A stretch of DNA of 64,000 bases. Source: Rhodothermaceae bacterium Tc-Br11_B2g6_7 (GTDB lineage: Bacteria; Bacteroidota; Rhodothermia; Rhodothermales; Salinibacteraceae). A program made the translations under genes and the position numbers. Of the stretch, positions 45,037 through 54,613 are shown in pieces (the first letter of the stretch is position 1; each line of letters begins with the position of its first letter). The stretch lies in NCBI GenBank assembly GCA_001564055.1, contig LKNB01000009.1, positions 1 through 64,000 on the forward strand, in the 5' to 3' direction. Under the pieces are notes generated by a model. The model had not been told where the DNA came from and did not search any database. It worked only from the letters and a program-made list of their open reading frames with translations.

Positions 45037-45831
45037 ATGGCTGCCCCCCCTGCGGAGTCCCCGCTGATTCTGATTTCAAACGACGATGGCATCGATGCCC
45101 CGGGCATCCGTGCCCTCACCGCCGCGCTGGATGGCCTCGGCGAGCTGATGGTAGTCGCCCCGGCTCAGGAGCAAAGCGCCGTGGGCCACGCGATCACCGT
45201 CCGGATGCCTGTGCGCGCCCATGAGCGGACGATGGAAGTGCCCTCCGGCACGGTGCCGGCCTACGCGGTCACGGGCACGCCGGCCGACTGCATCAAGCTG
45301 GCCATCACACAGTTGACGCCGCGCCGGCCCGCCCTCATCGTGAGTGGCATCAACCGGGGCCCGAACACGGCCGTCAATGTGATCTACTCGGGGACCGTAA
45401 GCGCCGCCACCGAGGGTGCTATCTCGGGAATCGATGCCATGGCCGTCTCGCTTTGCAAGTGGAAGGCTGAGGCGGCGGCCGACTATGAAGCCGCCGGCCG
45501 CTATGCCCGGCGCATGGCAGAAGAAATATTGGCGCAGGGGCTGCCGCCGGGCGTGCTACTCAATGTGAACGTCCCCGACCAGCCGTACCGAGACATCCGG
45601 GGCATTGCTATCACGCGGCAGGCCCGCTCGCGCTGGGAGGAGTCCTTCGAGGCACGCACCGACCCGCTCCAGCGTCCGTATTACTGGATGGCCGGAACGT
45701 TTGTAAACCTGGACGAAGGCGACAACACCGACATTGAAGCGGTAGAGGGTGGCTACGTGTCGGCAACGCCGCTGCAGCTCGATCTCACAGCGCACGATCA
45801 TCTGCAGGCGTTGCGTAAGTGGACGTGGTAG
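45037..45831 (+). CDS. surE: 5'-nucleotidase SurE
   Basis: The 264-residue SurE phosphatase has the metal site '[13 protein letters not shown]' (Asn15-Asp16-Asp17) and '[22 protein letters not shown]' near 105-125. It dephosphorylates nucleoside monophosphates and helps stress survival. It ends 24 bases from the convergent dehydratase gene. Confidence 0.96.
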   Translation: MAAPPAESPLILISNDDGIDAPGIRALTAALDGLGELMVVAPAQEQSAVGHAITVRMPVRAHERTMEVPSGTVPAYAVTGTPADCIKLAITQLTPRRPALIVSGINRGPNTAVNVIYSGTVSAATEGAISGIDAMAVSLCKWKAEAAADYEAAGRYARRMAEEILAQGLPPGVLLNVNVPDQPYRDIRGIAITRQARSRWEESFEARTDPLQRPYYWMAGTFVNLDEGDNTDIEAVEGGYVSATPLQLDLTAHDHLQALRKWTW

Positions 45832-45855
45832 CTGCTCACGCCCTTCACGTGCCAA

Positions 45856-46827
45856 TCACGCGGTGAGCAGGCGGGCAAACGTTGCAGGGTCCACGTTTCC
45901 ACCGCTGATCAGCACCCCGGCTTTGCGCCCATTGAGCGCAACCGTCCCGGAAAGCAAAGCTGCCAGGGCAAGCGCCCCGGTAGGCTCGATGACCTGCTTC
46001 AGGCGGGTCGCCATGAAGCGCATGCCGTCGACGAGCGCGGCATCGGGCACGGTCACCATGTCGTCGGCGAGCTGCAGCACCAGCGGAAACGTGTGCTCCC
46101 CGAGGTAGGGGGTGCGGGCGCCGTCGGCGATCGTGTCAGGGTTGTGAACCGTTTGCAGGGTGCCTGTCTGAAACGACCGCGTGGCATCGTTACCCGCCTC
46201 CGGTTCCACGCCAATCACGTGGCAGCCGGGCGCGAGCGCGTTGGCGGCCAGCGCACAGCCCGAGAGCAGCCCGCCACCGCCACAGCAGACGAGCAACACA
46301 TCGAGGTCCGGATGCTCTTGAAGGAGCTCCAGCCCGGCCGTGCCCTGCCCGGCGATGATGTCCGGGTGGTCGTACGGTGGAATGATGGGCAGGCCCCGTG
46401 CTTCGGCCAGTTCGGCGGCCAGGTCTTCGCGGGTGGTCTCCTCCGGGTCGTACGACACAACCGTAGCGCCATACCCTTCCGTAGCCGCACGCTTGGTGGC
46501 CGGTGCGTTGTCGGGCATAATGATGGTTGTGGCGATCCCCAGCTCCCGTCCAGCCAGGGCAATGCCCTGCGCGTGGTTGCCAGACGAGTAGGTGAGCACC
46601 CCCCGCGCTCGTGCCTCAGGAGATAGCTGGGCCAGTGCATTGTAGGCGCCACGAAATTTGAAGGCGCCGGTGCGTTGCAGATGCTCAGCTTTCAAGACGA
46701 CCGTTCCGCCCACGGCGTCGTTTAGCTGCTGCGAGGAGAGCACAGGCGTGCGGTGTGCGATACCGTTGAGGCGGCGGGCGGCGGCCTCAACATCGGCAAA
46801 CGAAACAGCAGCGGTGTCAGTCGGCAT
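45856..46827 (-). CDS. PLP-dependent threonine/serine dehydratase-like enzyme
   Basis: The 323-residue fold-type II enzyme has Lys57 in 'GAFKFRGAYNAL', the substrate loop 'SSGNHAQGIALAG' and the PLP-phosphate loop 'CGGGGLLSG'. It has no ACT regulatory domain, so it is closer to catabolic threonine dehydratase, serine racemase or threo-3-hydroxyaspartate ammonia-lyase than to IlvA. The ATG at 46827 overlaps the end of the preceding small gene by 11 bases, suggesting coupling. Confidence 0.9.
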   Translation of the reverse strand: MPTDTAAVSFADVEAAARRLNGIAHRTPVLSSQQLNDAVGGTVVLKAEHLQRTGAFKFRGAYNALAQLSPEARARGVLTYSSGNHAQGIALAGRELGIATTIIMPDNAPATKRAATEGYGATVVSYDPEETTREDLAAELAEARGLPIIPPYDHPDIIAGQGTAGLELLQEHPDLDVLLVCCGGGGLLSGCALAANALAPGCHVIGVEPEAGNDATRSFQTGTLQTVHNPDTIADGARTPYLGEHTFPLVLQLADDMVTVPDAALVDGMRFMATRLKQVIEPTGALALAALLSGTVALNGRKAGVLISGGNVDPATFARLLTA

Positions 46828-47092
46828 CGTCGGGGGTAAGCAGGAGCGGAGGGGCGTCGGGGGTGGGACGGTCGATGCGGACGCGGACGTCGCTAAACAA
46901 CGTGACGAGCGCCGCAATAGCGGTGAGCTTGGGAGCAAGGAGCAAGGCCACGGCCACACCGCCGATGCCCAGCGGCACGGTGACGTCCATCAGCACGCGG
47001 TCGTGCCGGTAGACGCGGATGCGACGGGCCTGCTCGCTCTGGACAAGGCGGCGCAGGCGGCGGACGAGCTCAGGCTGTTTAGCGGAAGCCAT
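46817..47092 (-). CDS. DUF4342-like small membrane protein
   Basis: The 91-residue protein has a basic N-terminal helix ('LVRRLRRLVQSEQARRIRVYRHD'), one or two hydrophobic segments ('VTVPLGIGGVAVALLLAPKLTAIAALVTLF') and a short tail. This order resembles DUF4342. The ATG at 47092 is chosen. The function of the family is unknown. It overlaps the dehydratase start. Confidence 0.7.
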   Translation of the reverse strand: MASAKQPELVRRLRRLVQSEQARRIRVYRHDRVLMDVTVPLGIGGVAVALLLAPKLTAIAALVTLFSDVRVRIDRPTPDAPPLLLTPDDAD

Positions 47093-47168
47093 GGCAGTAA
47101 AAGATAAACGAAAAGGAAGGCATACCACGCGTGCCGGCGGGGCGTGGGTTCCGGCCCGAACGGGGATG

Positions 47169-48239
47169 TCAGGGCGCCTTCAGCTGTAATCCCACGACGA
47201 GGGCGCGGTGATCCGAGATGACGGCGGGGTCTACTGCAGCTCCGCGGCCGCGCCAGTGCGGGGTAGCCAGCACATGGTCAATGCGAACGAGCGGTCGGTC
47301 GGCCGGCCACGTGGCGCGCCAGTTGGCCCCGTGGCGGGCCGCAGGGTCGTTCAGCACCTGTCGCAGATGGCGATACTCCCAGTTGAACGGGGTCGCATTC
47401 AGGTCGCCGACGACTACGGCTGGAAGCGAGTCCTTCTCCACGAGCGTTCTGAGCTCGCGGGCCTCGTGGGCGCGCTGCCGCATGCCGCGCCGGTACATCG
47501 CAAAGAACTCGCGGAAGGCAGCGCCATAGGCGTCCCGCGCGAGGAGCCTCAGGAGCCGGTTGCGATCGAAGGAGTGAAGATGCGCGTTGTAGATGGCTAC
47601 GGTAGCCCCATCCCACGCCACCTCGGAGCGCGTGATGTGGCGATCCCGGGCCTGGCTGGGCAGCGCGATGAAGTCTTGCCGGAGCGCGCCGCCGCCGCGC
47701 ACAAACAGCGGCACCCGCGTGTCGAAGTGGTCCTCAGCCCCGGTTTGCGGCTCCACCGCATACCCCAGCGTCGCGAGCGTATCCAACTGATGGAAGAGGC
47801 GCACGCCATCGCCTCGGCGATACACCTGCATGCTCTGGATGGCAATGGCATCAGGGGCATACGTGGCCGCCAGCGTACCCAACACCTCCCGCAGATACGG
47901 CTGCGCGATCGGGCGTTCGGTGATCGGGGTGTAGTTCAGCGAGAGGAGTTGAAACGTGTCGTCGCTCGGAGGCACAGCCCCACTGCTCGGCAGTCCCATC
48001 CGACCGAGCAAAAGCACAAGGAGCAGCCCATACGCTGCTACCCAACCCCACTGGCGGAGCGCCGCATGAACGCCAAGCGGCACGAGTGCCGCCAGTCCTA
48101 CATACGGCAGAAAGGACGCCGGTAAGCCCGTCCACCAGAAATAAGCAGGGGGCAGGTACGCACTGAGGTGGCCAAGCGCGAACAGTAGCAGCCAGCCCCC
48201 ACTTAGGAGCCGGCCGATGAGGCGTAGTCCAGAAGCCAT
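47169..48239 (-). CDS. Membrane-anchored endonuclease/exonuclease/phosphatase (EEP) family protein
   Basis: The 356-residue product has three N-terminal membrane helices (about 10-85) and then an EEP domain with 'DAIAIQSMQVYRR', 'GDLNATPFNWEYRHLRQ', 'RIDHVLATPHW' and the terminal 'VISDHRALVVGLQL'. The catalytic Asp/Asn/His set is mostly visible; the first metal Glu ('E' of the usual LQE block) reads Gln, so activity is uncertain. The domain probably faces the periplasm. Confidence 0.82.
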   Translation of the reverse strand: MASGLRLIGRLLSGGWLLLFALGHLSAYLPPAYFWWTGLPASFLPYVGLAALVPLGVHAALRQWGWVAAYGLLLVLLLGRMGLPSSGAVPPSDDTFQLLSLNYTPITERPIAQPYLREVLGTLAATYAPDAIAIQSMQVYRRGDGVRLFHQLDTLATLGYAVEPQTGAEDHFDTRVPLFVRGGGALRQDFIALPSQARDRHITRSEVAWDGATVAIYNAHLHSFDRNRLLRLLARDAYGAAFREFFAMYRRGMRQRAHEARELRTLVEKDSLPAVVVGDLNATPFNWEYRHLRQVLNDPAARHGANWRATWPADRPLVRIDHVLATPHWRGRGAAVDPAVISDHRALVVGLQLKAP

Positions 48240-48289
48240 ACAGCACACGGTCAAGCAGGCACAGAAAAGCGAAATCGCGGCCGCCAGGC

Positions 48290-50863
48290 CTACCTATGCA
48301 GCGCAGAGGCAGGGGGCCCAGCAGCGTTCTGCAGCAGCTGGGCATCGGCCGTGTCCTCGTTTTCCGCTTCGTCCGCCTCCGTCTCGCGGAGGTCCTCCGG
48401 CACGGGAATTTGCGGTAGGTCGAAGAGCATGTCGAGGTCTATCGGCTCCGGCTCAAACGTTTCGATGAAGAGCGGCGCGTTCGTCAGGTCCACGTAGCGC
48501 GCCATGAATTCGTAGATCCGCAGGAGGCGGTCCACCCGCAGAGCAGGAGCCCCGATGCGCGAGAGGTCGTGCCCCTCGTCAGGGAAGCGAATGTATTCCA
48601 CCGGACGCTCCAAAATCTTGAGGCTCTTGTAGAGCATTTCGCTTTGAATGACGCCCGTGCGAAGGTCATTGTCCGCGTGCATAATGAGCAGGGGCGTCCG
48701 GATGTTTTCCACGTGCGTCAGTGGCGAGTTGTACGTAAGGATCTCGCGGATGGAGAGGGTGTCGGCCCGCGCGATGGTGGGGGCCTCGGCTTCGTCTTCT
48801 TCCAATGCCTCTTCCTCCACCGCCGGGGGCTCGGGCCGCTCATCGTCCCACGGATACCCGCCGAAGTGATTGGGCACGAGGCGCCAGGCATTGCCTTCGC
48901 CAAGGAAGGTTTGGAGCTCATACACGCCTCGCTGGGCCACCGAGGCCTGGAAGCGGTCCGTCTGCGAGACGATCCACGCGGTCAGGTAGCCGGCATAGGA
49001 GCCCCCCGTCACCACCTGCTGGTTGGCATCCAGCCAGGGGTAGCGTTCCAGCGCATCGTCCAGGGCGGCCAGCACATCGGCGGTAGGGCCATCGCCCCAA
49101 TCCTGGTAGTTGGCCCGGCGAAAGGCGTTGCCGTAGCCGCCGGAGCCCCGTGGGTTGCTGTAGACGACGCCGAACCCGCGGGCCGTCATCAGCTGAAACT
49201 CGTGCCACATGGACACCTCGCCGGGTCCCCACATGGCCGACGGCCCCCCGTGGATCTGGAGCATCACAGGAAAGGAGCCGCCACCGGTGTCCGGGTCGAA
49301 GCCCGCTGGCGGCATCACCCAGTATTGTACGTCGAACGTGTCGCTTTCCACCGTGTGGGCCGTCGGGAAGCTGAGGCGCTTATCTGCCAGCCAGTCGGCA
49401 TTGTGGCGGGTGAGCTGCGTTTCCTGCGAGAGTCGCAGGTTGGCCGAGAAAAGTTCGTATGGGTTGGCGACCTCCGTGGCGGAGAAGTAGATGGTGGCAT
49501 CGGTCACGTCGAAGCTCCGCACGCCGCGGTCGAAGGCGGTCAGCCGCTCGATGGTCGGCTCTGGGGTCTCCACTTCGTCGGCGTCGAACGTAGCCCGCGA
49601 CTCGCCGCTGAGCGTGGCGGCCGGGCCCAGGCCGGTGGCGATGGCGGTGCGGCCTTCCTCGCCATCATCTGGTGCAATGAGCGAGAGGCGGTAGAGGGGA
49701 AATCCGCCGTCGGCGGCGGCGGTAAAGTACACACCCCAGTTATCGCGCGACCACCGTGGGCTGGACACCGAGCGGTCGAACGGGGTCGTCAGCAGGTTGG
49801 GCGCCGCGCGACCGCTCAGGTTGAAGAGGCCCAGTTGCGTTTGCGCAAAGCCGCGGTTGTTGAGATCAGACGCCTGAAAAAGCACCGTGCGGCCGTCGGG
49901 GGCGACCTGTGGGTTGCTGAGGGAGTGGTCTTCAATCTCCAGCAGGAGGCGCGGCTCGGGCCGGTCCAGCGTGACGAGGTAAAGATGGTTTTGCTCCACG
50001 CGGTCGGGATGGGTTTCTGCATCCAGGGCTGCGCTGACGACCAACTGCCGGCCGTTCGGCAGCCAGTCGGCACTGCCAAACGAGTAGAACCCGTGCGTAG
50101 CCGGCCGGGGCTCGGCGTCGGGTGTGGCTACGTCCAGCACGAAGAAGTGCCGGAAGGTGAGGCGGGGCTGCAGGTCGAATTCGGCCTGGAAGTTCAGGCG
50201 GTGGACGAGGCGGGGGCGGTCTTCGGCCACGCGGTCGGCCAGATGGCGGCGCACCTCCTCCAGCGAGCCATCCATGTTGGCCTGCACGTCCGGCACATCG
50301 GCGCGGTCGCGGCCCGGGCGCTCATGCGGCCAGGCGGGCTGGTCCTCGGTAATCGTCAGCTCCCGCACCGCATCTTCCGAGAGCGAGGACGCAAACAGCA
50401 GTTGTTGCCCGTTCGGCGACCACTGCGGGTTCGAGGCGCCATGTTCGAAGTCGGTGAGCTGGTACGCCTCCCCACCGAAAACGGGCAGGATGAAGATCTG
50501 CGGGGTGCCGTCGACGGAGCGCACGAACGCGAGCTGCTCCCCGTCTGGATGCCACGCGGGCTGCGCGCCTTCGCGGTCGCCATGCGTTAGCTGCTGGGGC
50601 GCCTCGCCGCGTGCGGCCCGGACGAGGTGAAGATGGGTGCGGTACGTGTACCCGTCATCGGTGGCTTCGATGGAGCGGACGGTGTACACGACGTTGCGGC
50701 CATCAGGGGAAGCCGTTACGGAGCCGATATCCTGGATCTTAAAGAGGTCGGACGCTACGATGGGCTGGTCCCCGTCCTGGGCTGTGGCCAGCGGGCCACC
50801 AGCAAAAGCAACAAGAAGACCAACGAGCAACGCCAGCAGACCAGCGCGTAGGGAGGAGGGCAT
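48290..50863 (-). CDS. Exported S9-family (prolyl oligopeptidase-like) peptidase
   Basis: The 857-residue product has a signal peptide ('GGPLATAQDG') from the ATG at 50863, a WD-like beta-propeller (about 35-560) and a C-terminal alpha/beta hydrolase. The catalytic Ser is in 'TGGSYAGYLT' (near 620), Asp in 'HADNDLRTG' (near 727) and His in 'DEGHDLSR' (near 764). It resembles dipeptidyl-peptidase/acylaminoacyl-peptidase-like members. There is an acidic Glu-rich insert ('EEEALEEDEAE') in the hydrolase domain. The C-terminal tail of about 90 residues is specific. Confidence 0.93.
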   Translation of the reverse strand: MPSSLRAGLLALLVGLLVAFAGGPLATAQDGDQPIVASDLFKIQDIGSVTASPDGRNVVYTVRSIEATDDGYTYRTHLHLVRAARGEAPQQLTHGDREGAQPAWHPDGEQLAFVRSVDGTPQIFILPVFGGEAYQLTDFEHGASNPQWSPNGQQLLFASSLSEDAVRELTITEDQPAWPHERPGRDRADVPDVQANMDGSLEEVRRHLADRVAEDRPRLVHRLNFQAEFDLQPRLTFRHFFVLDVATPDAEPRPATHGFYSFGSADWLPNGRQLVVSAALDAETHPDRVEQNHLYLVTLDRPEPRLLLEIEDHSLSNPQVAPDGRTVLFQASDLNNRGFAQTQLGLFNLSGRAAPNLLTTPFDRSVSSPRWSRDNWGVYFTAAADGGFPLYRLSLIAPDDGEEGRTAIATGLGPAATLSGESRATFDADEVETPEPTIERLTAFDRGVRSFDVTDATIYFSATEVANPYELFSANLRLSQETQLTRHNADWLADKRLSFPTAHTVESDTFDVQYWVMPPAGFDPDTGGGSFPVMLQIHGGPSAMWGPGEVSMWHEFQLMTARGFGVVYSNPRGSGGYGNAFRRANYQDWGDGPTADVLAALDDALERYPWLDANQQVVTGGSYAGYLTAWIVSQTDRFQASVAQRGVYELQTFLGEGNAWRLVPNHFGGYPWDDERPEPPAVEEEALEEDEAEAPTIARADTLSIREILTYNSPLTHVENIRTPLLIMHADNDLRTGVIQSEMLYKSLKILERPVEYIRFPDEGHDLSRIGAPALRVDRLLRIYEFMARYVDLTNAPLFIETFEPEPIDLDMLFDLPQIPVPEDLRETEADEAENEDTADAQLLQNAAGPPASALHR

Positions 50864-51042
50864 GGAAAAAGCGAACGGAAGGCAGAAGGAAATACGATAA
50901 GAAGCACCAGCCAGTAAACCGTGCGGCAGCGCAAGGTACAAAGCCTGCATCACAGGAGCCACCGCAGGTGCCGCGATCAGCGGAATCAATGCAGCGTGCG
51001 CTCTGGTTTGTAGCGCCACCCTTTATTTGACGCCCTGTTCCG

Positions 51043-51840
51043 ATGGAGCTTTTTTACAACACCTACGGCAGCGCAGGCCGGCCCCTCATTATTTTGCATG
51101 GCCTCCTGGGCGCCAGCGGCAACTGGCACACGCTCAGCAAGAACGTGTTCTCGGAGGATTACCAGGTCTACACTATCGATCAGCGCAACCACGGGGAGTC
51201 GCCCCACGACGACCGCCTGGACTACCCGGCGATGGCCGATGACCTGGCAGCCTTTATGGACCAGCACGGCCTGGCGCAGGCCCACATCCTCGGGCACTCG
51301 ATGGGTGGAAAAACGGCGATGCGCTTCGCCCTTGATCGGCCCGAGCGGGTCGACCGGCTGATTGTCGTCGATATTGCCCCCAAAGCCTATCCGCCGCATC
51401 ACCTGGAGCTGATCGACGCCTTGGAAGCGCTGGACCTCTCCACGCACGATCGCCGCCAGTCCATCGATAAAGCGCTGGCCCAGGATGTGCGATCACGAGC
51501 GATCCGGCAGTTTCTCCTCAAGAATCTGTCATACGACAGCGGGGAGGAACGGTACTTCTGGAAGAATAACCTGCCAGCGATCCGCGCCAACTACGAGCAC
51601 ATCAGCGGGGCGGTAGATCTGAACGACCAGTTTACGGGGCCGACGCTCTTTGTACGGGGCGAGTATTCCAAGTACATACAGAGCGAGGATATCGCGGAGA
51701 TCTGGCAGGGCTTTCCCAACGCTAAGGTTGTGACGGTAGAAGATGCCGCCCACTGGGTTCATGCGGAAGCCCCCGAGGCCTTTGCACAGGTCGTGATGGA
51801 TTTCCTCCGCACCCGCGAGACCGGCGCTGAAGTCGTCTGA
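51043..51840 (+). CDS. Alpha/beta hydrolase, YbfF-like esterase
   Basis: The 265-residue hydrolase has the oxyanion region 'ILHGLLGASGNWH', the nucleophile elbow 'LGHSMGGKTAM' (Ser near 86) and the catalytic His in 'EDAAHWVHAEAP'. YbfF-type enzymes hydrolyse short acyl-CoA and ester substrates. A TTTATTTGAC element near 51020 may be its promoter -7 region. Confidence 0.9.
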   Translation: MELFYNTYGSAGRPLIILHGLLGASGNWHTLSKNVFSEDYQVYTIDQRNHGESPHDDRLDYPAMADDLAAFMDQHGLAQAHILGHSMGGKTAMRFALDRPERVDRLIVVDIAPKAYPPHHLELIDALEALDLSTHDRRQSIDKALAQDVRSRAIRQFLLKNLSYDSGEERYFWKNNLPAIRANYEHISGAVDLNDQFTGPTLFVRGEYSKYIQSEDIAEIWQGFPNAKVVTVEDAAHWVHAEAPEAFAQVVMDFLRTRETGAEVV

Positions 51841-51955
51841 GGTGCACGTTACGCTGTTGTAGAAGCTACCTCCTGCAGGGAACAGCGCTCGGGCAGGAGG
51901 GGTGATGCTTGCGTGCGTTTACATTACCCATTTCTTCCCAAACCCACCATCCCCC

Positions 51956-52384
51956 ATGAACATCCGTGATTTTCTCGTAGGCGGCGCTGGCGCTGGCTCG
52001 AAGCTGGCTGATGCGGGCCTGGCCCTCCTCCGCATCTTTGCCGGCCTGGCAATGGCGTTCGCCCATGGCATCAACAAGGTGCCGCCGTCTGAAGGCTTTA
52101 CCGGGCTGGTAGAAAGCTTGGGCTTCCCGGCCCCCGGGCTCTTTGCCTGGCTGGCGGGTATTTCCGAGTTTTTTGGTGGGTTGTTGATGGCCGCAGGCCT
52201 GCTGACGCGCCCGGCCGCGCTCATGGTGCTTGGGACGATGTTCGTCGCTGCCTTTATCTCGCACGCGGGCGACCCATTTGGCGAGCGTGAGATGGCGCTG
52301 CTGTTCATGTTCTCCGCGCTCTTTTTCACGATGGCCGGAGGTGGGCGCTACAGCATCGACGCCTTCTTGCGGGATAAGCAGTAG
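51956..52384 (+). CDS. DoxX family membrane protein
   Basis: The 142-residue protein has four membrane helices with 'LALLRIFAGLAMAFAHGINKV' and 'GISEFFGGLLMAAGLLTRPAALMV', the DoxX pattern. DoxX proteins are implicated in redox balance; the exact role is unknown. The ATG at 51956 is chosen over upstream frames. Confidence 0.88.
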   Translation: MNIRDFLVGGAGAGSKLADAGLALLRIFAGLAMAFAHGINKVPPSEGFTGLVESLGFPAPGLFAWLAGISEFFGGLLMAAGLLTRPAALMVLGTMFVAAFISHAGDPFGEREMALLFMFSALFFTMAGGGRYSIDAFLRDKQ

Positions 52385-52467
52385 CACGCAGCATGGCCAC
52401 CGTACCTTGCTGTATGGGGCTCCCTGCAGACCTCGTTCGTTCTCTCAACCGTGTCCGCCCCTGATAG

Positions 52468-52704
52468 ATGGCCGCCAACGCGTATCGCCCCATCGCATGT
52501 GCCACGTACGATGAGCTCTCGCTCTACGTGCTGCGGCAGCAGCGCGTCGTGTTGGAGATCGTGACGCCTGATGCCTCACCTGAAACGGTCACCGGGCGTA
52601 TCGCGGACCTCTATGCGCGTGGAACGGAGGAGTACCTCAGGCTGGAGAGCGGCCGGGAAATCCGGCTGGATCGTGTACAAGCCGTGACCGAAGCCGAAGC
52701 GTAA
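52468..52704 (+). CDS. Rof-like (Rho-binding antiterminator family) small protein
   Basis: The 78-residue protein aligns by eye with E. coli Rof/YaeO: 'YRPIACATYDELSLYVLRQQRVVLEI' against 'YQPINCDDYDNLELACQHHLMLTLEL', and 'EYLRLESGREIRLDRVQAV' at the C-terminus. Rof binds Rho and blocks termination. A TACCTTGC box lies at 52403-52410. It ends 15 bases from a convergent gene. Confidence 0.72.
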   Translation: MAANAYRPIACATYDELSLYVLRQQRVVLEIVTPDASPETVTGRIADLYARGTEEYLRLESGREIRLDRVQAVTEAEA

Positions 52705-52718
52705 GGGCCGCCCGCTTG

Positions 52719-54428
52719 TCAGGAGCCCATGGTAGGGGGCGTAGCCGCCGGGATAATGTCCGCCAGTGTGGTCTCGCTTGGCGAGAGGGCGCGGAGCGCG
52801 TCGCGCAACGGCCCATCGCGGTCGTACACGTCATTCCGGAAGTTGACGGTGCCGTTTTCCCTCACAAAGGCCGTCCAGTAAAGCAGGTGAATAGGCATGG
52901 GCTGCCGTAGCGTGACCGCCCGCTCTACGCGCTGGCCGATGACTTGCTGGAGGCGCTGCCGCGTCCATCCGGGCTGATCGGCCAGGAGGTACTCGGCCAA
53001 CTCCAGCGGCCGCTCTACGCGGATGCAGCCGGAGCTAAAGCTGCGATCGGGGCGGCGGAAAAGCTCGCGCGCGGGCGAGTCGTGCAGGTACACGTTAAAC
53101 GCATTCGGAAACATGAATTTGACATCACCGAGGGCGTTGTTCGGCCCGGGCTCCTGGCGAAAGCGGTAGGGGAAGTTGCGCGGAGACAGGGTTTGCCAGT
53201 CGATGGTAGTCGGGTCGATGGCCTCGGCGCCGGCACCCCATCCCCGAAACACCCGCATGTTCTGCTGCTGAAGGTAGTCCACGTCCCGCTGGACTTGCGG
53301 CAGGATGTCCACCACCGCCATGCGCGGCGGGACGTTCCAGTACGGAGCGAGGGCGAGGTAGGTGATGCGGTCGCTAAACACGGGGGTGCTACGGTAGGGC
53401 CGCCCTACCACCACGCGCATGTCCATCACAGCGTCCAGCCCTTCCATCACCTGCAGGTCAAACGCGGCAATGTTGACGCGGATGTGGCGCTCGCCGAGGT
53501 CGTCGGGCAGCCAGCGCCAGCGCTCCAGGTTAAGGACGATCTGTTGCACCCGCTGACCGGCCGGTACGTTAAGGGCGCGTAGTGACTGCTGGCCGACAAG
53601 ACCGTCGACCTCCAGTCCGTGGCGCGTTTGGAAGGCCTGGGCCGCCGCATGCAGCGCGTCGTCAAACACGTCAGCGGCGGCGGTGTCAGCTGCTGTGGGT
53701 AGATCGCCGGTGGTGCGGAGGCGATTCCGCAGCGCCGCTACGCGCGGACCGCTGTCGCCGCGGCGCATGGTGGGGCCCTCGGGAATGGGACGCCAGCCGC
53801 CCGCCGCCTCAACGTCGCGGTACCGCGCAAGGGCGTCCATCAGCGTGCGGTATTCGGGGTGCGACGGTGCAAAGCCGGCCAGTGCTGCTGCCGGCGCCCC
53901 AGTGGCCAGCGCGTCGTTGAGCTGAGCCGTCATATCCAGGTCGCGCCGGTTGGCACGCCACCGTGCATCCAGCGCCTCCGGGTCCACCCGCCCGATGAGC
54001 AGGTGCGAACCGTACAGCAAGAACGCATCGGTCAGGAGCAGGTCAAGGTCGGCCAGGCGCGCCACATCGGGCGCCTCGTCCGCCTCCGCGCGCGCACGGA
54101 TCTGCTCCAGCGTACGCGCGATCAGGCCCACGTTGTAGACCCCTGCGTGCAGGCCGTGGCGGTCAGCCCCGCGCAACGTCTCCAGTACGGCTTCCGCCTC
54201 CGGCCGTACCCCCTCATCTGTGACCCAGCCCGGCTCAAACGCCCGTTCCAGGTAGAAGGCGGACAGGCTCTCGATGGTTGTGAGCGGCGCGTCATCAATC
54301 ACCAGCGCCTGCAGCTCGCGATGCTCGATGCGCCAGCGCAACTCGTCGGAGACCTGCTCGGTTAATGACGCCTCAATAGAGGGGCCCCCCGCCAGCATAA
54401 GACCGAACAATAGCACAGCAAATGTCAT
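52719..54428 (-). CDS. L,D-transpeptidase (YcbB/LdtD type)
   Basis: The 569-residue product has a hydrophobic leader, a helical N-terminal scaffold, a peptidoglycan-binding repeat ('MRRGDSGPRVAALRNRL' with 'AFQTRHGLEVDGLVG', about 225-285) and a YkuD catalytic domain with 'SFSSGCIRVERP' (Cys near 465) and an upstream His in 'VYLHDSPARELF'. It forms 3-3 cross-links or attaches proteins to murein. Length and order match YcbB. Confidence 0.93.
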   Translation of the reverse strand: MTFAVLLFGLMLAGGPSIEASLTEQVSDELRWRIEHRELQALVIDDAPLTTIESLSAFYLERAFEPGWVTDEGVRPEAEAVLETLRGADRHGLHAGVYNVGLIARTLEQIRARAEADEAPDVARLADLDLLLTDAFLLYGSHLLIGRVDPEALDARWRANRRDLDMTAQLNDALATGAPAAALAGFAPSHPEYRTLMDALARYRDVEAAGGWRPIPEGPTMRRGDSGPRVAALRNRLRTTGDLPTAADTAAADVFDDALHAAAQAFQTRHGLEVDGLVGQQSLRALNVPAGQRVQQIVLNLERWRWLPDDLGERHIRVNIAAFDLQVMEGLDAVMDMRVVVGRPYRSTPVFSDRITYLALAPYWNVPPRMAVVDILPQVQRDVDYLQQQNMRVFRGWGAGAEAIDPTTIDWQTLSPRNFPYRFRQEPGPNNALGDVKFMFPNAFNVYLHDSPARELFRRPDRSFSSGCIRVERPLELAEYLLADQPGWTRQRLQQVIGQRVERAVTLRQPMPIHLLYWTAFVRENGTVNFRNDVYDRDGPLRDALRALSPSETTLADIIPAATPPTMGS

Positions 54429-54613
54429 GGCAGTAGCCTCGCGTTGGTGAGAGCGCTGGTGCGTAGTTCGTCTGGCACCCTCTTAAGATAGCGGGTGGGG
54501 GAGCGAGAGTCCATGCAGCGGCTGAACACACATGGGGGGCTTTGGTAAAGATTTTTCAAGCGTAGTAGCCCTACTGCAAGATCACGCCCCCTTAATGTCC
54601 CCCTTCACAATAC

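Noticed and set aside
48569-50590. 673-codon plus-strand frame opposite the S9 peptidase
   Set aside because: The minus-strand gene has a full catalytic triad and leader; the opposite frame is Val/Gly/Arg/His-rich noise.
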